Shown here one piece after another: positions 16,986 through 25,553 of a DNA stretch of 64,000 bases. The stretch is from VXNE01 sp965208745. Its GTDB lineage: Bacteria > Pseudomonadota > Gammaproteobacteria > Pseudomonadales > Azotimanducaceae. The stretch is from NCBI GenBank assembly GCA_965208745.1, contig CBDBPN010000004.1, positions 1,674,001 through 1,738,000 on the forward strand. Reading direction: 5' to 3'. Under the pieces are notes generated by a model. It saw only the letters and a list, made by a program, of their open reading frames with translations. It had not been told where the DNA came from and made no database searches. Each line of letters opens with the position of its first letter. Position 1 is the stretch's first letter. A program made the position numbers and the translations under genes.

Positions 16986-17823
16986 CTATCCCCTCCGTGC
17001 CAGTGCCCCACCGTCGACCGGCAGGGCGATTCCAGTGATGAACCGGGCCTCCTCGGACGCCAGGAACAGCGCCGCGTAGGCGACGTCCCAGGCGCTGCCC
17101 ATGCCGCCCGCGAGCGCCACATTCGCGTCGCGCTCGGCGATCACCTCCTCGCGGGAGATGCCGCGCGCCTTCGAGAAGCCCTCGATGGCCATCGGGGTGT
17201 TCATGAGCCCCGGCATGATGATGTTGCTGCGAATGCCATGACGCGCGTTGCCGGTCGCGATGCCGTGGGAGAGCGCGTTCAAGGCCGCCTTGGACGTCTT
17301 GTAGGCGACCATGCCCGTGGACGCTTCCGCGGCCGCGGACGAGACGAAGAGCAGGCAGCCGGAGCCCTGCCGCCGCATGATCGGCAGGACGTGTTTCGCG
17401 CAGAAGAAGGCGCCCCGGGTGTTCGTGCCGTGGATTCGGTCCCAGTCGGCCGCGTCCAGGGACGTCGGACCGGCGTCGTTCTTGCCGATGCCGACGTTGT
17501 AGTGCAGCACGTCGATGCGGCCGAACCGGTCCACGCAGGTCTCGGAAACCGCCCGGCAGGCCTCCTCGTCCAGGACGTCGGCCTGCGTGGCATCGGCTTC
17601 GCCGCCCTCCTCGCGCACGATCACGGCCGTCGCCTCGGCCGCCGCGAGGTCGCGATCGACGAGCAGGACCCGGGCGCCGTGGCGCGCGAAGAGGATCGAC
17701 GCGGCACGTCCGTTGCCCGCCGTCTCGCCGGGCGTCTGGCCGGCAGCCGACAACGATCGCGGCCTTGCCGTCCAGGCGCCGGTCCGGGCGCACCTCGGGT
17801 GCGGATGTCGATCTTCGGTCCAT
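16986..17823 (-). CDS. SDR family oxidoreductase with a frameshift near its N-terminus
   Basis: Short-chain dehydrogenase whose N-terminus (MDRRSTSAPEVRPDRRLDG, ending KAAIVVG) and remainder (AAGQTPGETAGNGRAAS onward) are in different frames. Around 17745 one extra base breaks what would read VVGAGQTPGETAGNG, the nucleotide-binding glycine motif. The rest is intact, with catalytic YKTSK and a normal end. Either the gene is freshly inactivated, a sequencing error is present, or translation restarts at the TTG at 17753, which would lose the first strand of the Rossmann fold. It forms a module with the adjacent PhyH gene. Confidence 0.75.
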
Positions 17824-17840
17824 CACGCGCGGGCGCCGCG

Positions 17841-18680
17841 CTACTGGTTCATCTCCACGATCCCGTCGTAGGCCGGCGTCCCTTTGCCAAAGCCCCGGTC
17901 GGACAACCCCAGGAGACCGTTCGTCGTGTGCCCGATCATGTCGAGCAGGTCCTTCGATAGCTCACGGGCCAACTGATCCGGCACGGCCAGGGCCTGGTTC
18001 TCTTCCTGGCGCACCCAGCCGACGGAGTACGTCAGGATGACCCCGTAGCGCCAGTTGTCCGAGACGTTCGCTCCGGCCCCGTGCAGCGTCCCGCCGAGCC
18101 AGACCAGCACCGAACCGGCCTCCATTTCCGTGGCGGCGATTTCATCCTCTCTCGGGCGGCGTTCCTTCGCCCAGCGGTGGCTGCCCGGGACCAGCAACGT
18201 TCCGCCGTTCTCCACCGTGAAGTCCGACACCGCCCACATCGTGGCCAGCACCAGGTTGGGCCGCGGCAGCGGGAAGTACGGCAGCGTGTCCTCTTCGCGG
18301 TGCAGGAGCTGCGCATGCGCACCGGGGCCGACTTCCAGGGCACTGGTGAGGTGCAACTGGTAGCGGTCGTCGCAGTTCGGCTGCAGGAAGTGGTCGCAGA
18401 GGCGCCTCGGCATGGGGTGCATGACCCACTCGCGCACGACCTCGGAACGCCGGACGAGCGAGATGATGCGGCGGGTGTGGCCGGGCAGGAAGGCCTCCGG
18501 GTCGTTGCCTTCCTCTACGCGGGTGCGCGCCATGTACGGCGCCAGATCCGTTCGCAGGCGTTCCCGCTCGGCCGGCGTCGCGACGCCGGCGACCACCAGG
18601 CAGCCGGCCCCCTTGAGCGCGGCGATGCCGTCCGCCTCCAGGCGCTCGACGTCCATCGCCGGGATGGTGGCCCGTTCCAT
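17841..18680 (-). CDS. Phytanoyl-CoA dioxygenase (PhyH) family protein, second copy
   Basis: Second PhyH-type oxygenase of the cluster, 279 residues from the ATG at 18680. It has the same LHREED motif, the distal His in LHGAGANVSDNWRYG and the PGSHRW segment as the copy at 16110-16982, so the two come from duplication. It lies 8 bp downstream of the dicarboxylate symporter gene and upstream of the frameshifted SDR, so uptake and oxidation of the same compound is a reasonable inference. Confidence 0.88.
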   Translation of the reverse strand: MERATIPAMDVERLEADGIAALKGAGCLVVAGVATPAERERLRTDLAPYMARTRVEEGNDPEAFLPGHTRRIISLVRRSEVVREWVMHPMPRRLCDHFLQPNCDDRYQLHLTSALEVGPGAHAQLLHREEDTLPYFPLPRPNLVLATMWAVSDFTVENGGTLLVPGSHRWAKERRPREDEIAATEMEAGSVLVWLGGTLHGAGANVSDNWRYGVILTYSVGWVRQEENQALAVPDQLARELSKDLLDMIGHTTNGLLGLSDRGFGKGTPAYDGIVEMNQ

Positions 18681-18688
18681 GGCTTGCG

Positions 18689-19993
<1,305 letters not shown>

Positions 19994-20048
19994 CCGCTTT
20001 CCCCTTTACTGCCCGGATGCCGCCCCGCCCGCGGACGCGCGCGGCCCA

Positions 20049-20098
20049 CGGGAGTGTTCGCGGCAGCGAAACTCCAACGCGAGCCGCAGGCTCGCGCG
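20049..20098 (-). repeat. Dispersed double-hairpin repeat, second copy
   Basis: Aligns along its length with 773-820. The second hairpin reads GCGAGCC-GCA-GGCTCGC here against GCGACC-GAA-GGTCGC there: the bases differ but pairing is kept. It fills the gap between the rubredoxin stop and the symporter start. Confidence 0.75.
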
Positions 20099-20099
20099 G

Positions 20100-20267
20100 T
20101 CACCCGATCTCGATCATCTCGAAATCTTCCTTGCCGACCCCGCACTCCGGACACACGAAGTCCTCCGGCACGTCCTCCCAGGCCGTCCCGGGGGCGATGC
20201 CGTCGTCCTCATATCCCTCAGCTTCGTCGTAGATCCAGCCGCAGACAATGCACTGCCACTTCTTCAC
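20100..20267 (-). CDS. rubA: Rubredoxin
   Basis: Single-iron electron carrier. From the GTG at 20267 it is 55 residues, the standard rubredoxin size, with both iron-binding pairs CIVCG (6-10) and CPECG near the C-terminus and the conserved GTAWEDVPEDF. Longer in-frame starts would add an unrelated tail. In Pseudomonas rubredoxins lie between recG and ubiA, matching its place here; the partner (alkane hydroxylase or other) is not in the window. Confidence 0.94.
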   Translation of the reverse strand: MKKWQCIVCGWIYDEAEGYEDDGIAPGTAWEDVPEDFVCPECGVGKEDFEMIEIG

Positions 20268-20361
20268 GGTCGCCTGCTTCGTTCCCTTCTCGTCCCTTCG
20301 CTTTCGCGGCGCAAATCCGACACACTCGCGGCCCCGAAGGATAACCCGTCCGCGTTCGCCC

Positions 20362-21234
20362 ATGCCCGCGAGACTGGCCACGTACGTTCAACTGATGCGC
20401 CTCGACCGGCCCGTGGGCACGCTCCTCCTGCTCTGGCCGACCCTCGCCGCGCTCTGGATCGCCGCCGAGGGGACGCCGCCCCGGCCGATCGTCGCCGCGT
20501 TCGTGGCCGGGACGTTTCTCATGCGCGCCGGCGGGTGCGTCGTGAACGACATGGCGGACCGGGACTTCGACCCCCACGTGACGCGGACGGCGGACCGGCC
20601 CCTGGCCACGGGCCGCGTGTCCCGTACCGAGGCGGGCGTGCTCTTCGTCGTCCTCGCCCTGCTGGCGCTAGCCGTGGTGATGACGCTCAACACGCAGACG
20701 CGGCTGCTCGCGGTGGCGGGCCTCCTGATCGCCGTCGCGTACCCCTTCATGAAGCGCTACACCCACCTGCCGCAACTCGTGCTGGGCGTCGCGTTCAGTT
20801 GGGGCATCCCGATGGCGTTCGCGGCAGTCACGGGGGGCGTGCCGACCCTGGGATGGCTCCTGTTTCTCGCGAGCCTCCTGTGGATCGTCGCCTACGATAC
20901 CGAGTACGCGATGGTCGACCGGCGTGACGACATGCGCGCGGGCATCAAGTCGATCGCCATCCTGTTCGGCCGCGCCGACCGCGCGATGATCGGGGCGCTG
21001 CAGGCGGCGACGCTCGGCCTGCTCGGCCTGCTCGGCGTGTATGCCGGGTTGCGCATCCCCTGGTTCGCCGCGCTCGCCGTCGCCGCGGCGTTCTTCCTGT
21101 ACCAGCAGCACCTCATCCGGGACCGCGACGAGTCCCGCTGCTTCGCCGCCTTCCGCAACAACACCTGGGTGGGCTTCGCCCTCTTCGCCGGCGCGGTGGC
21201 CGAGTACGCCATGCCGGGGCGCGCCGCCGCATGA
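20362..21234 (+). CDS. ubiA: 4-hydroxybenzoate octaprenyltransferase
   Basis: Attaches the polyprenyl tail to 4-hydroxybenzoate in ubiquinone synthesis, in the inner membrane. From the ATG at 20362 the protein is 290 residues, starting PARLATYVQLMRLDRPVGT. Two aspartate-rich prenyl-diphosphate motifs are visible, NDMADRDFD and DTEYAMVDRRDD, within a multi-helix membrane protein. The stop overlaps the dctQ start (ATGA), so the TRAP permease genes are read as an extension of this transcript. Confidence 0.96.
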   Translation: MPARLATYVQLMRLDRPVGTLLLLWPTLAALWIAAEGTPPRPIVAAFVAGTFLMRAGGCVVNDMADRDFDPHVTRTADRPLATGRVSRTEAGVLFVVLALLALAVVMTLNTQTRLLAVAGLLIAVAYPFMKRYTHLPQLVLGVAFSWGIPMAFAAVTGGVPTLGWLLFLASLLWIVAYDTEYAMVDRRDDMRAGIKSIAILFGRADRAMIGALQAATLGLLGLLGVYAGLRIPWFAALAVAAAFFLYQQHLIRDRDESRCFAAFRNNTWVGFALFAGAVAEYAMPGRAAA

Positions 21235-21707
21235 TCGACCGGGCCATCGAGTGGACGGGCCGCGCCGTCGCGTGGCTGACGTTCGGCATGATCGTGGCGA
21301 CGTGTGTCGTCGTCGTGCTGCGCTACGGCTTCGACACGAGCGCCATCATGCTGCAGGAGTCCGTGATCTACATGCACGGCATGGTGTTCATGCTGGGGCT
21401 CGCGTACACGGCCCGGCACGACGGTCACGTGCGGGTGGACGTGCTGTACGGGCGTATGTCGATGCGCGCCCGCGGGATCGTCAACCTGGTCGGGCACCTC
21501 GTCCTGACCCTGCCCCTGTGCGTCGTGATCTTCTTCACGAGCCTCGACTACGTCGCCAGTTCCTGGTCGGTCCTCGAAGGCTCCCAGGAGGTTGGGGGTG
21601 TCCCCTTGGTGTTCGCGCTGAAGACGCTCATCCCGGTCGCCGCGGTCATGCTGGCCGCCCACGCGGCCGTCCAGTCCGTGCGCGAGTTCCGCACGTTGCT
21701 TTCGTGA
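21231..21707 (+). CDS. dctQ: TRAP transporter small permease subunit (DctQ-like)
   Basis: Small membrane component of a tripartite ATP-independent periplasmic transporter. 158 residues with four hydrophobic segments and the usual middle region QESVIYMHGMVFMLGLAYT followed by HVRVDVLY. It overlaps ubiA upstream and dctM downstream (GTGA), so all three are coupled. The matching binding-protein gene lies on the opposite strand at 31237-32358, beyond the accessory island. Confidence 0.93.
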   Translation: MIDRAIEWTGRAVAWLTFGMIVATCVVVVLRYGFDTSAIMLQESVIYMHGMVFMLGLAYTARHDGHVRVDVLYGRMSMRARGIVNLVGHLVLTLPLCVVIFFTSLDYVASSWSVLEGSQEVGGVPLVFALKTLIPVAAVMLAAHAAVQSVREFRTLLS

Positions 21708-23086
21708 TCGAGTTCCTGCCGCTCTTCATGTTCGCCGCGGTCTTCGCGGCGCTCCTGGCCGGCTACGCGGTCGCTGCGACCCTCGCCGGCGTCGCGCTCC
21801 TGTTCGCGTTCGGCGGCGCGGCGTTCGGCGTGTTCGACCTCAAGGACCTCGGCTTCCTGCCCGGCCGCCTGTTCGGCATCGTCACCAACCAGACCCTGAT
21901 CGCGGTACCGCTCTTCGTGGCGATGGGCGTGACGCTCGAGCGCACGCGCATCGCCGAGACGCTGCTCGAGAGCCTGTCCGTCCTCCTCGGGCGCGTGCGC
22001 GGCGGCCTCGGCATCGCCGTGACGGTGGTCGGCATGATGATGGCGGCGAGCACCGGCATCGTGGGCGCGACGGTGGTGACGCTCGGCCTCCTGTCGCTGC
22101 CCACGATGCTGCGCCACGGCTACGATCCGAAGCTCGCCACCGGGACGATCTGCGCGACAGGGACCCTCGGCCAGATCATCCCGCCCTCCATCGCGCTCGT
22201 GCTGCTCGGCGACGTGCTGTCGAGCGCCTACCAGCAGGCGCAGCTCGGCCTCGGGGTGTTCTCGCCCAAGACGGTGTCCGTGGGGGACCTCTTCGCCGGC
22301 GCGCTCATCCCCGGGCTGGTGCTCGTCGGTCTGTACCTCGGCTACATCGCGCTTACGGCCCTGCTCCGGCCCGAGCGGGCTCCGGCACGGCGCGACCCCG
22401 CAGCCACGGACGGTCCTCCCGCCGTGCCGCTGCGGCAGCTGATGCGCGGCCTCGCCCCGCCGATCCTCCTCATTGCCGCGGTGCTCGGCTCCATACTCGC
22501 GGGATACGCCACCCCGACGGAAGCCGCCGGCGTCGGCGCCATGGGCGCGCTCCTGCTCGCGATCGCCTACCGCGCCCTGTCGTGGTCCGTCCTCCGCGAG
22601 ATCGGCGCCTCGACCGTGAAGACCACCTCGATGGTCTTCTTCATCCTCATCGGCGCCTCGGTGTTCTCCCTCGTCTTCCGCGGCTACGGCGGCGACGAAC
22701 TGGTCGCCGGGATCTTCGCCGACATGCCGGGCGGCGTGCTCGGCGCGACCGTCATAGTGATGGTCGTGATCTTCCTGCTCGGCTTCCTGCTCGACTTCAT
22801 CGAGATCACCTATGTCGTGGTGCCGATCGTCGGCCCCGTCCTGCTCGCGATGGGCCTCGACCCGGTCTGGCTGGGCGTGATGATCGCGGTGAACCTCCAG
22901 ACGTCGTTCCTGACGCCGCCGTTCGGGTTCTCCCTCTTCTACCTGCGCGGCGTCGCGCCCCCGGAGGTGGCGACCCTCGATATCTACCGGGGTGCGGCGC
23001 CGTTCATCGTGCTGCAGTTGGGGCTGCTGGCCTTGCTGGCGCTGGCGCCGGGGCTCGCGACCTGGTTGCCGGGGGTGTTGTATTGA
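21704..23086 (+). CDS. dctM: TRAP transporter large permease subunit (DctM-like)
   Basis: Large membrane subunit of the TRAP transporter, 460 residues from the GTG at 21704, with about twelve hydrophobic segments. Family landmarks are visible, including MMMAASTGIVGATVVTLG, ATGTLGQIIPPSIALV and NLQTSFLTPPFGFSLFYL. It ends at 23086, right where the accessory island begins, while dctP is on the far side of the island in the facing orientation. Confidence 0.95.
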   Translation: MIEFLPLFMFAAVFAALLAGYAVAATLAGVALLFAFGGAAFGVFDLKDLGFLPGRLFGIVTNQTLIAVPLFVAMGVTLERTRIAETLLESLSVLLGRVRGGLGIAVTVVGMMMAASTGIVGATVVTLGLLSLPTMLRHGYDPKLATGTICATGTLGQIIPPSIALVLLGDVLSSAYQQAQLGLGVFSPKTVSVGDLFAGALIPGLVLVGLYLGYIALTALLRPERAPARRDPAATDGPPAVPLRQLMRGLAPPILLIAAVLGSILAGYATPTEAAGVGAMGALLLAIAYRALSWSVLREIGASTVKTTSMVFFILIGASVFSLVFRGYGGDELVAGIFADMPGGVLGATVIVMVVIFLLGFLLDFIEITYVVVPIVGPVLLAMGLDPVWLGVMIAVNLQTSFLTPPFGFSLFYLRGVAPPEVATLDIYRGAAPFIVLQLGLLALLALAPGLATWLPGVLY

Positions 23087-23099
23087 GGGGGGGCGCACC

Positions 23100-24150
23100 G
23101 GAGGACGACGTTTGGACAGGTCGCCAAGGTGTGCTCCCGTGTCGAGAGGAGGCCCTAGCTAGCAGGGAAGAGGCGCCGGTTCACGGCGGATTTCAAGCCG
23201 CGTGTGGCGCTCGAGGCGCTGCGGGAGCGGGATACGGTGCAGGCGATCGCGGCGCGCCACGAGGTGCACCCGAACCAGGTGAGCACGTGGAAGCGTCAGG
23301 CCGTGGAGGGCCTCGACGAGGTGTTCCCGCAGCCGGGATCGAAGCGCGCCGGGGAGCACGATGCGACGATCAGGAACCTCCACGCGAAGACCGGCGAGCT
23401 GACGGTGGAGGCGCACGCGTAGCGTGCGTTGGACTATTTCTGCGCCGGTTGGCGCGCTCAGCCGTCCGGAGCGGGCCGCGATGGTCGACCGCGGCTGCGG
23501 GCTGTCGCTGTCGCGGCAGTGCGGTCCTCTTTGCGTGAGCCGTTCGTCGCAGTACTACGAGCCGCTGGGCAAGAGCGCGGAGACCTGGCGCTGATGCGCC
23601 GGATGGACGAGCTGAATCTGGCGCACCCCGTTCTACGGCAGCCGGTAGATGGCCCGGCACCTGGGCCGGGTGGGCGTGGTCGCGGGTCGTCACCGGGTGC
23701 GCCGGCTGATGCGGCTGATGGGCATGGAGGCCGTGTACCGCAGGCCGCGCACCAGCGCCGCCAACCCGAAGCACCGCCTCTACCGTATCTGCTGCGGGAC
23801 CTGGAGTCGGGCCCCCGGACCAGGTGTGGTGCGCGGACATCACCTACATGCCTGTTTCGCGGGGGTTCTTTTTCTTGGTGGCCGTGATGGACTGGGCCAG
23901 CCGCCACGTGCGGTCGTCGCGGCTGTCGAACACCATGGACGGCGCGCTCTGCGTCGAGGCGTTCACCAAAAGGGTGCGCGCCAGCGGCGCGCTCTGTTCC
24001 ACGGACGGCCACGGCGCCATCTCGACAACATCTTCATCGAGCACATCGTCGGCTCGTGGTTCCGGTTCTACGACGAGTCGCGCCCGCATTCGTCGCTGGG
24101 CGGCCGGACGCCGGGCGAGGTTTACCGGGGCACCCTGGGGAAGTCGCGTG
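23100..24150 (+). pseudogene. Decayed IS3-family transposase (orfA and orfB fragments)
   Basis: The orfA part (from about 23168) reads RRRFTADFKPRVALEALRE, then a helix-turn-helix (AIAARHEVHPNQVSTWKRQ), ending at a stop at 23420. orfB pieces follow in shifting frames: MGMEAVYRRPRTSAANP, DITYMPVSRGFFFLVAVMD (the first catalytic Asp region), and finally FRFYDESRPHSSLGGRTPG. The middle of the DDE domain is missing and several frameshifts exist, so it cannot encode transposase. I could not identify terminal repeats. It marks the left part of the accessory island. Confidence 0.85.
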
Positions 24151-24322
24151 AACCGGCCGGGGACCATGGCAACCGGGAACGCCGCGGCACTCGCCGCGTC
24201 AAGCCGCTGCACGGCTCTCCACTTCGTTCCGACCGGCTCTTTGATACCTGGCCCGCGAGCGCCCCGACGATGCCGTTGACATCGCCGGTCGCCGTCGGCA
24301 GCTTTCCGTTCACGGGGCCCCA

Positions 24323-24384
24323 ATCAATCGGAGTACACCTAATCTCCGCCCTCGGACTGTCCAAACGAACCAAGACCATCTCAA
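24323..24384 (+). repeat. Left copy of a 60-bp inverted repeat framing the radC2/restriction island
   Basis: Contains ATCAATCGGAGTACAC, then CCGCCCTCGGACTGTC, then AACGAACCA, in the same order and spacing as the minus strand at 30937-30878. The left copy lies just upstream of radC2 and the right copy just upstream of the restriction gene, both pointing inward. They could be ends of a former mobile unit or a shared promoter/operator. Between this and the IS3 remnant (24150-24322) I see nothing recognisable. Confidence 0.8.
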
Positions 24385-24414
24385 TCATCATCGGCATCGT
24401 CAAGCGGCTTCACT

Positions 24415-25098
24415 GTGACCCAACCGCACTACCACGGCCATCGTCGCCGCCTACGCCAGCGCTTCCTGCAAGGGGGATTTGATGGATTCGCGGACCATGA
24501 GGTTGTCGAGCTCCTGCTCACCTTGACGATTCCCAGGGCCGATGTGAAGCAGCCCGCCAAAGAGCTGCTGCAACGATTCGGCAGCCTGCGAGCAATTCTG
24601 GACGCGCCGATGGACGAGGTGCGCACTGTGAGGGGGCTTGGCGAGGTCGCGGCGGTCGCCTTGCGGGTCATTCGCGAGGCCGCCGCGCTCTATCTGCGGC
24701 AGGCCAGCGAGGGCATAGAGGTGCGGCAGGATCGGGAAAGCCTAAGCGAGTTCTGGCGCATGCGCATAGGCGCCCACCAGAACGAGGTGTTCGAAGTGGC
24801 CTATCTGGACTCCGGCTATCGGCTGCTTCCGCGCGGCGTTGAGCGACTGCAGGAAGGCACCATCGACCGGGCAGCGGTGTATCCGCGGCGGGTTGTCGAG
24901 ACCGCGCTGCGCCGTGGGGCCGCGGCCGTCGTCCTGGCGCACAACCATCCGAACGGCACAGCGGAGCCGAGCGAACAGGACAAGTTGGTCACCCGCGCCA
25001 TCGTTCTGGCCGCCGAGACGGTCAGCATTCGCGTCCTCGACCATCTGATCGTCACTCGCGACGCTGTGTTCAGTTTCCGCGAAGCGCGCCTACTCTAG
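24415..25098 (+). CDS. radC: RadC family protein, accessory copy
   Basis: Second RadC of the window, 227 residues from a GTG, with family start PHYHGHRRRLRQRF, helix-hairpin-helix (TVRGLGEVAAVAL, 71-83) and MPN+/JAB motif HNHPNG (176-181) with Asp189. It differs clearly from the core radC at 40-861. RadC homologues are common on mobile elements near restriction systems; here it converges on the DUF7689/restriction genes, and its TAG shares the CTAG palindrome with the stop of the facing gene. A role in the defence island is inference. Confidence 0.92.
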   Translation: MTQPHYHGHRRRLRQRFLQGGFDGFADHEVVELLLTLTIPRADVKQPAKELLQRFGSLRAILDAPMDEVRTVRGLGEVAAVALRVIREAAALYLRQASEGIEVRQDRESLSEFWRMRIGAHQNEVFEVAYLDSGYRLLPRGVERLQEGTIDRAAVYPRRVVETALRRGAAAVVLAHNHPNGTAEPSEQDKLVTRAIVLAAETVSIRVLDHLIVTRDAVFSFREARLL

Positions 25099-25553
25099 CC
25101 CGGCGAGTCCTCGGGCACTTGCCTTCGCATGTGGATTGTCGGATTGCCGTACACTTCACCGGTAAGCGACTCCGGTCTGAGGTGTTCGATGAGCGGCCCC
25201 TCACCCAATTTGCTGCGCCAGCGTCCGGTGGGTGTCTGCAAGGCCGCGTGTTTCCACACTCCATGTTCTTCGTAGAGTGCGACCTTGACATAACCGCCTT
25301 CATGACTGTTGCCCCGGCATCGCTGAAATCCCAAGCCGGTGAATACCTCAATGAGGCCTTCCATGCGGTCTGTGCGCGTGGCGTAATCGGGCCAGTAGCG
25401 CGTTTCCGTAAAATCCCACCACTTCTTATTGTCGCCGGCGGCATAAGCTACGCAGTTATATCCCCTTGTGGGTTCCCCTACTATTTCATAGCCCTCTCTG
25501 GCCAGCCTTGGGAATGCTGCTGCGAGCGTTTGCCTCCATTCAGGTATATCCAT
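25095..25553 (-). CDS. DUF7689-like protein of unknown function
   Basis: 152 residues, starting 14 bp inside the end of the restriction gene, so translated with it. From memory it matches DUF7689: GYNCVAYAAGD (31-41), a Trp pair (45-46), GYVKVALY (87-94), WKHAALQTPTGRWRSKLG (100-117) and IEH (122-124). The Asn-Cys followed by a hydrophobic helix, with a later His, resembles papain-like folds (Cys34, His102); that is only a suggestion. I recall such proteins usually following a small gene whose product matches the last ~95 residues of the neighbouring restriction enzyme. Confidence 0.75.
   Translation of the reverse strand: MDIPEWRQTLAAAFPRLAREGYEIVGEPTRGYNCVAYAAGDNKKWWDFTETRYWPDYATRTDRMEGLIEVFTGLGFQRCRGNSHEGGYVKVALYEEHGVWKHAALQTPTGRWRSKLGEGPLIEHLRPESLTGEVYGNPTIHMRRQVPEDSPG

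Noticed and set aside
17735..17753. Second selenocysteine-type recoding in the SDR
   Set aside because: The break is a one-base shift, not an in-frame UGA.
24100..24414. tRNA gene as attachment site for the island
   Set aside because: No cloverleaf or CCA-like end found near either boundary.
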